DNA of 64,000 nucleotides from Lineus longissimus. Taxonomy: Eukaryota; Nemertea; Pilidiophora; Heteronemertea; Lineidae. A program made the translations under genes and the position numbers. The notes beneath the pieces were generated by a model. It had not been told where the DNA came from. It was given only the letters and a program-made list of their open reading frames with translations, and did no database searches. This document shows positions 57,655 to 64,000 of this stretch, piece by piece (position 1 is the stretch's first letter; every line of letters begins with the position of its first letter). Location of the stretch: assembly GCF_910592395.1 (NCBI RefSeq), contig NC_088308.1, positions 16,693,501 through 16,757,500 of the forward strand, in the 5' to 3' direction.

Positions 57655-60600
57655 ATGTCCGTAAAGCCTACATCGAAGTGTATGGAACTCACTCTTATCC
57701 ACCAAGAATGTGCAAGAATACCATATTCGTAAAAACATTCCCAAATTGTTGTGCATCCTTGCCGTGTCATACATGAGGGCTACCTGTACACTGTAATCCG
57801 GCAAGGCTCCCGTGGGTTGGTCTCACAAAAATACCCCAAAACGTTTTTTTTTCTCCAAATGAAGCGCAAATGCCTAAATGTCACCATTCATCACTTATAG
57901 TATTCCCTCTTGTAACCTTATCTATATTGTACAGATAATGTATTACATTACCACTTTGCAATTACCACTATTCTAAATTGACATCATACATTACAAGTCC
58001 CTATTCACACTTTCGTTATTACTGCTTTTATCACGCACATCCATGGAGGTTTAATGATGTAATATACACCTTCATCAGTCTCCTTCCCTGCATAGAACAT
58101 GACAAATTGTCACTTTCATCGTGAATAAGGATATGTCAATCGTGTTACTCGCAATAACAACACAGAAGTGGAGACGGATATGAGGACAACTGTTTACCAG
58201 ATACAGACAGCGACAGAATTGTTTCATGCATGATGCTTTGGAGTGTGCCATTTTATGGCCCGGCGAAGCTTTCTTTCAAGGGAGGACACGGACTGAATGT
58301 TGGTCTCCCTAAGACATTTCTATTAAATCATGTCTTAATTCAGAGTTGAGAAAACAATATATAATATACATATCGACTGTTTATGTGACTGCTGTTCGAA
58401 GCAGCCGATCAGAACGTCCTCAGACCATGATGCTGATAAAAGCTTTTTAAGATTTAGAAAACCAGGCCAATCCCGGAAATGACGTGTACGGTTCCTTCTA
58501 CCAAAGGTACCTACTTTGTAAAAGTATGTAATATTTTACGTCAGCTTGAAATAAATTTGGCCTCGGCCACCTTTTCCCTGAAGCCGGCGGGATGGACAAA
58601 ATAATATTGATAATTAGTGAGCTTCGCGTATTTTAACCGACCTTGCTTTATCAGTCCGGACAATTTCCCAAACGGGAAACGCTTTTATTGTGTTAGCAAA
58701 TTCGGCAACCGATTTCCTAAAGCAACGCTGCATTTCCTAAATTGGCAATATATTGTTTCACAACATGGCAAAATGCTCATACAGTATTTTTGGCATAAGA
58801 TACTAGTATCTTTCATTGAAATTCACCACAGTTACTTGTTTTTGACTGAGAAGGTGTTTGGTACCTATTTCCTTTAAAACTAATTCGATGTCGGTGTTTT
58901 TTGCCTTTTATAATGGGTTCTGTGAATCAGGCCCTGATACGTGTAGACACTAGATGCAAAATGTTACACGATAAACTATTGGAAACAATATAAAATTCAT
59001 CGTCAAGCTGAGAGGGAATGATGACAACACCAAAAGCGGATTTCAAAACGTTAAAATCCGGCCATGGCTAAAAAATGATGTCGAAACAAACACAGCACGT
59101 GCAGCTCGAACGCACCCATATCTCGAAAACGAGCTGCTGCCGGTGTAGAAGTTTAAAATGTCCTAGGATAGAATGCCCGGGAAACAAAGGATACTATTAT
59201 GCGCTTCAATCTCTGAGCTATTGACGGTCAGGGTCTCTATAGAACCATATTGCAGAATACAATTGGGCCGGACATTTTTTCCAGGGGGGCATTTGTTACA
59301 TATTTACAGATTTCAGTGTCACCGTGGTTGTATGACATAAGGAAAACTTGTGTTCCTTATTAAGAGCCCGGAAAGGTGTGAAGTAATCTAGGATCGGAAA
59401 AAAATCAATTCTCTCCTGATTATACAAAGATCATTCCAGCAGCAGATGCTTTTCATCTTCTACATTGTTACACTCGCAGTTCAAACAAAGTCTCTTCTAA
59501 ACTGTTTTTTAGGTTTGCTGTGACGGCCCACCTCGATTTGTAAGTTGCGAGCACTAATTCTTTAGTAAATTCCTTTCTCTGTATAAAGGAAGGGGTGGAA
59601 ATTAAGTAGTTTTCTAGGGATAAATCAGACTTGGCCATTCGCCCTACAAAACAATTTGATTGAATCAACGAGTTCCCTATCATCTCGCATGTGTCAGACT
59701 GACTCGTCTGTGCATCCTGGGATTATAGCCTGAGACAGCTTATTATAAACCGCGAGATGGAGAATACGAAATCGCGAGATGCCAACCTCGGTGGGAGTAC
59801 CATGCGCCACAGAATGTACTGCAATTTAGAAGCTGAAAAGGCCAACATTCATGAGACCGAGGCTGCAGCAGGGAGATATCCTTATTCTTATTCCCCTTCG
59901 ATAAGGATGCTTTCTTGTCGATTCAGGTAAACTGTCACAAACCATTTCCGTTGTGGCCGATTTTTCCCTGTTGAATTTTCAGATTCCTTAGCTGCCGTGA
60001 AACTGAAGCTACTCTACTCTCCTATCGAAGGAACGAAAGCCGACACCTCTTGTTCTGCAATAACGTACTCAAATTCGCATAAAATATTCCAAATGTGGAA
60101 GCGTATATAACAAGGCCTGCCGCAAACCGCACAGGTGCCTTTGTACTGTCTTCGGCCCCAATAAAGATGTTCACGGCAGCGCAGAAATGGTGCTTGTCAT
60201 ACACCAGCGAGACAGAAAATCTTGGGGCAATAAATAATGATAACTCATCTGCCGCCAGAGACAGCAGCTAGGGGTAAAATTGGTGCCTGATTCGACTTAT
60301 TTGTTCAAAATGTCACAAAGAGGGGCGGAACCGAGAAAATAAATTGAGTTTGGCTCAGCTAAGTTCCCATCAAATAGGTTCCCTTTAACATGAGAGTATG
60401 TGAATGTTAAAACGAGCCAATTGAAACAAGCTAAACTAAACCAACCAAGTGAAATTGAAGATCACGTTTGGATGTAATATGATTGCAAAGCATTAATAGG
60501 TTGATATTTCCATAAAATGAAAAAGCACTTTGATAAAATTTATTCACCACTCAGGCCCACTTAATTTGACACGTTTTAGTTTTTAAAACAAGTCAAAATA

Positions 60601-61063
60601 AACGTCTGAATGAAACGTTCTATGTAGCACTTTGCAACACTTAAAATGAACCAAATTGAATGGGACTATGGCATGAATAATATTACATTTTATGCCATAA
60701 ACATACTTGACCGAATCCTGCAATCTGCTCGAACAGAGTGCTCGGAGAACTGAACGGATGCATTATCCTATCGAAATCACTTTGCAACTACATGATTTGT
60801 GTCCATTTGTTTTCAAGGCGGTAATTGCTCGAATGAGAGTCAGTCTGAATAGGTTGTTGAGCACTCTAGAAAATATTAGAAAGGCACTGTGACCAAGAAA
60901 TCGATATTTTGCTTTTAAACTGTCAATGCGTTCAGACTGGGTGACAGAAAAATAATGGGGCGATTTTCTTTACAAAATGCATAGGAGTGCAAAACTGATG
61001 TGATGGCTTGCGAGGAGGACCAGGTCGGGTACCCCTACCCATGAAGGTATAATTCAAACACCA
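57655..61063. other. Gene-poor intergenic stretch
   Basis: AT-rich, no credible exon. Contains the LINE fragment at 59402-59690 and otherwise nothing I can name. The promoter of the LamG-PAN gene should be at the right end. Confidence 0.45.
59402..59690 (-). mobile_element. Decayed LINE fragment (C-terminal part of reverse-transcriptase ORF)
   Basis: Minus-strand frames give, in order, SLENYLISTPSFIQRKEFTK, NLQIEVGRHSKPKKQ and RLCLNCECNNVEDEKHLLLE. These are the L.IE.GRY..P and C..C....VEDE.H.LLEC blocks common near the end of non-LTR retrotransposon proteins, but they lie in different frames, so at least two frameshifts have occurred. Confidence 0.65.
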
Positions 61064-62951
61064 ATGCGACAAAATATGGCAATGGGTGACGTCCTGTTTT
61101 TAGTGACATCGTTTGTATATGTTCTGTTTCGCTCTGGAACATTTGTACATGCAGATGCCTACGGTAAGTGTATAGTATGATCAAGAATTCATAGTCTACG
61201 AATTCTTGGTATGATATATAGTTATTATTAATGGACCAAAGGAGTATACATGTATATATATAATTAGGGGCATTGGTACCAAGCTGGCGGCTGCCCAGTC
61301 ACCGTAGTGTATTTTACATCATCAGTATCAACCAAAAATGTTGTAGCTCGGAAAATGGAAAGATATAAAAAAGTGAGAGATTTATGACAGTCATCATGTA
61401 TCTCCGATTACTGTTCCGTGTGAGCAAAAATTTGCTCTGTGCAGTGATGGAATGATCTAAACTGTGTCAAACTGTGCTGTGTCATTGAAGATAACACAGA
61501 TTATATTTGCTGATCCTTTTGAAATAAACAGTACGTAGCAAGCATCCCAAGTAATGGCTAGACTCGAGGTGCAGTCCAGTTGTCAGTCTTGCCAGTCCAC
61601 TGCGTCCGGAGTGTAGGTCGTGGCATGCATTCCCACGTGTGTTTTTTTACTTTCCAGTTTACTTCTCCCCTGCGCCAGTAGGACACTGGCAGTTCACAAG
61701 CGAAACAAACGGCACAGATCTTTCAGGCAGGGGCAACCACGCAACGTATTCCGGCTTGACCAGTGGTATCGGACCGACTGGTGAACCAGACACCGCCGTC
61801 TTGTTCACACGTACTAATTCGTATGCCTCTGTTAGCCTCACCAGCACCACTGATGTAGGAAAACATTCTGGTTGGTCGTTCACAGGATTTATAAAACTTT
61901 CAGTTGCCCATCAAGATGGGATGATACTAATAGAATGGGCGACTACGGCCAGCACTGGTACCCGTGGCTTGCATGTAGCTCTCTACCCGGCCCAGAACCT
62001 TTTGATGAGCTTGCAATCGACATGCAGCGAGAGCGGAACCGGACCAAGTACTGGGTTCGACAGTCTCAAAATCAAGTTAGGCGTTTGGCGGTTCGTCGGC
62101 GTATCTTATGAAAAGGCTTCAGGCAGAGTAACAGGTTTTATGGATGGAAAAGTTGTGGACAAAACCATATCGAAAAATTGTAATGCTACAACTTCGGCGG
62201 CTAGCAAGGTTTACATTGGCCGTGAAGAAGATTCACATGGCATTCCGACCAATTTCGAGGGGGCCATGAGCTGCATTATGTTATTCAATACGGCTCTGAA
62301 AGGAAACGACTTCAAAAGAGTCAGGAAGGTCTGCCTAAAACGAATGAGACAAGGACGTGAGTAAACAAAAACCCTAAGTATCAAACAGTCAACTTCTTTT
62401 CATCTCTTTCTGACTGTGCAAAATAACCTTCTTCTTTTTATCTATTTCTGACTGTGCAAAAAACCTTCGAATACAACACAGCTATTAAGATATTTGTGCG
62501 GTTACCCAGTTGATAGAACCAACTAACATTTGAAGATAAGAATGAGGTTTAGTTTGCGAGGGTGAACCACACTCTTATCCTCAGGTTCATCCAAAATTCC
62601 GACTAATGGCGAAAGGTTAACAAAAGCTTAACTCAGTCGACCAGGGACTCCTGTTCCGCTCGTGTCTTTAACATTGTATTTTTGTTTTTAGGCGTGGACG
62701 ATCCAAGAAACTGGTATCAACTTGTCAAGTCCGATTACAAGATTCCAAACGCGCAAAACCTTTCCGAGTCTGTTGCGTCATCCACATTTGAATGTTTGAG
62801 CATATGCAATGAAAACGACAACTGTTGGTCATTTTCGTACACGCCCTCTAACGGCAAATGCTTAACATCCGATCTGGATTTCTTCAGAGACAAAATGGCG
62901 GCAGAGGCTGACAGCGGAAGTAGCATATATTCTCTATACATCAATCTGTAG
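61064..62951 (+). CDS. Secreted LamG-like plus PAN/apple protein, three exons
   Basis: Predicted 352-residue secreted protein. Exon 1 (61064-61163) codes a signal peptide (VLFLVTSFVYVLF, cleaved near HADAY); in-frame Mets at 61076 and 61082 are alternative starts. Exon 2 (61658-62356) codes a concanavalin-A-like LamG domain: VGHWQFTSETNGTDLSGRGN, SGWSFTGFIKLS, GVWRFVGVSYEKASGRVTGF, VYIGREEDSHGIPTNFEGAM. Exon 3 (62692-62951) codes a PAN/apple domain, NWYQLVKSDYKI, FECLSICNENDNCWSFSYTP, GKCLTSD, ending YINL then TAG. Junctions are in phase with GT-AG sites. Such proteins are usually glycan-binding extracellular proteins; a specific function is not claimed. Confidence 0.87.
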
Positions 62952-64000
62952 CTTCTACAACAGCGTTCTTATTATTGTTCAACTCGAATGTGTATTCTTG
63001 TATATACATTTTACGCCGGGTATCCGGTTTGTGCGAGTTCAATGTTTACTGTATTTCAGTATTGCCATCCATTTGGTGTCAACATCTGAAAAAAAACAAT
63101 CCAGGGGCCATTGTGCTCACATCTTGAATGTTAGTGTAAGACAAATCAATTTTTTCATGCATCATCGCTGAAATGCTGCCTCGTCCGAATGTTAGTATAT
63201 TGAGTAGGGAGATACCGTACAGCTTTTTGATGATTTTTTGTCATAAATGACACATAAATTAGTATCTTTTTGTTAAACATGAAATACATTTTTCTTTACA
63301 TGTACATGTACGTGGCAGTTGATTCCGTCAGTTTCCTCCGATGAATTTGATCATGGATTTTTTTTCTTCATTAATCGTGTTACATGTAGCAGTGAACTTG
63401 ATATGAACGTGTTATATGAACTTATCAGAAGTTTACAATTAAAATATTCGTAAAAGTTATTTTAGTTTTGTTTAGTTTTTCATACAGTCAAACGAAAAAT
63501 TGCGCAGTTACAATTTTAGTAATTGTGCTGACATATACCAGATATCATCTGCGCAGTTTCCGTTTACAGATGACAGCCAATCTGTGGCTGTTGTTTCTTT
63601 TGAATGAGCTGAATGCAATATAGCTGAGGTATTCCGATTGCTTAATTCACGGCCTTAAATACAAATTTGACTGGCTTGAGAGTTTGAGGTTTGCTGACGA
63701 CAAAACACAAACAGGTATTTAAACCGTGGAAGTGATCATGCCAAGTACATTTCCATTGTTTATATCAAATAGACGTTTAAAAGACTATTATTTCAAGACA
63801 GACGTTCAGCGTGATGTGATCATGATGATGGTAAGATCGCGATCGCGCATACTTTAAGAGAGTATAATGGTCCGAGTGCGAGGACAGGACCAAGCCCAGA
63901 AAGGGATGATTGAAGTTGGCTGAACATGCATTGATATACTTGCCATAACATGTAATATGGATCGAATTTAACCTGACTTTTAGTTCAGTTCTATTTATTC
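62952..64000. other. 3' flank of the LamG-PAN gene
   Basis: Contains its 3' UTR and AT-rich spacer. An ATTAAA is present near 63440 as a weak polyadenylation candidate, and a short ACATGT-type repeat near 63300. No further gene found up to the window end. Confidence 0.45.

Noticed and set aside
1-64000. CRISPR arrays, rRNA or tRNA genes
   Set aside because: No regularly spaced direct repeats, no rRNA-like stretch, and no convincing tRNA T-arm/anticodon pattern were seen by eye; a covariance-model scan would be needed to exclude tRNAs fully.

Overview
This is animal nuclear DNA. The genes are split by GT-AG introns, the gaps are AT-rich, and there are many short terminal-inverted-repeat (TIR) elements and decayed LINE fragments. 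Gene content (a full-length polycystin-1, a degenerin/ENaC channel, the 5' end of mitochondrial 2-oxoglutarate dehydrogenase, and a secreted LamG-PAN protein) fits an invertebrate, probably marine. I cannot decide between a spiralian and an invertebrate deuterostome from this sequence.

Layout. (1) 720-2327, minus: the first two coding exons of 2-oxoglutarate dehydrogenase E1 (OGDH), running off the left edge. (2) 2328-8046: gene-free, with several foldback and TIR elements. (3) 8047-45388, plus: one complete PKD1 (polycystin-1) gene. I rebuilt 37 coding exons by splice sites and reading phase; they sum to 13,401 nt, that is 4,466 codons plus a stop, with every junction in phase. Domain order is signal peptide, LRRNT, LRRs, LRRCT, WSC, PKD, C-type lectin, Cys-rich segment, PKD array (mostly in one 4.6-kb exon), REJ, GPS, TM1, PLAT, TM2-3, a Ser-rich loop, then the polycystin channel module and a cytosolic tail. 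(4) 47522-49483, minus: a single-exon DEG/ENaC channel gene, convergent with PKD1. (5) 49484-61063: a long gene-poor stretch full of mobile-element debris, with one unrecognised 176-codon ORF. (6) 61064-62951, plus: a three-exon gene for a secreted LamG-like plus PAN/apple protein. (7) 62952-64000: no gene seen.

The genes look like ordinary independent animal loci, not a cluster with one function. PKD1 is a surface receptor and channel-like subunit, the DEG/ENaC protein is a plasma-membrane cation channel, the LamG-PAN protein is secreted, and OGDH is a TCA-cycle enzyme. I saw no sign of an exotic new system. The points most worth a second look are the QPD-type lectin site and non-acidic pore of the PKD1 protein, the unusual filter, gating-motif and furin-like sites of the DEG/ENaC protein, a palindrome-rich element present twice in PKD1 introns, and a perfect 24-bp hairpin that looks like a template-switch product.
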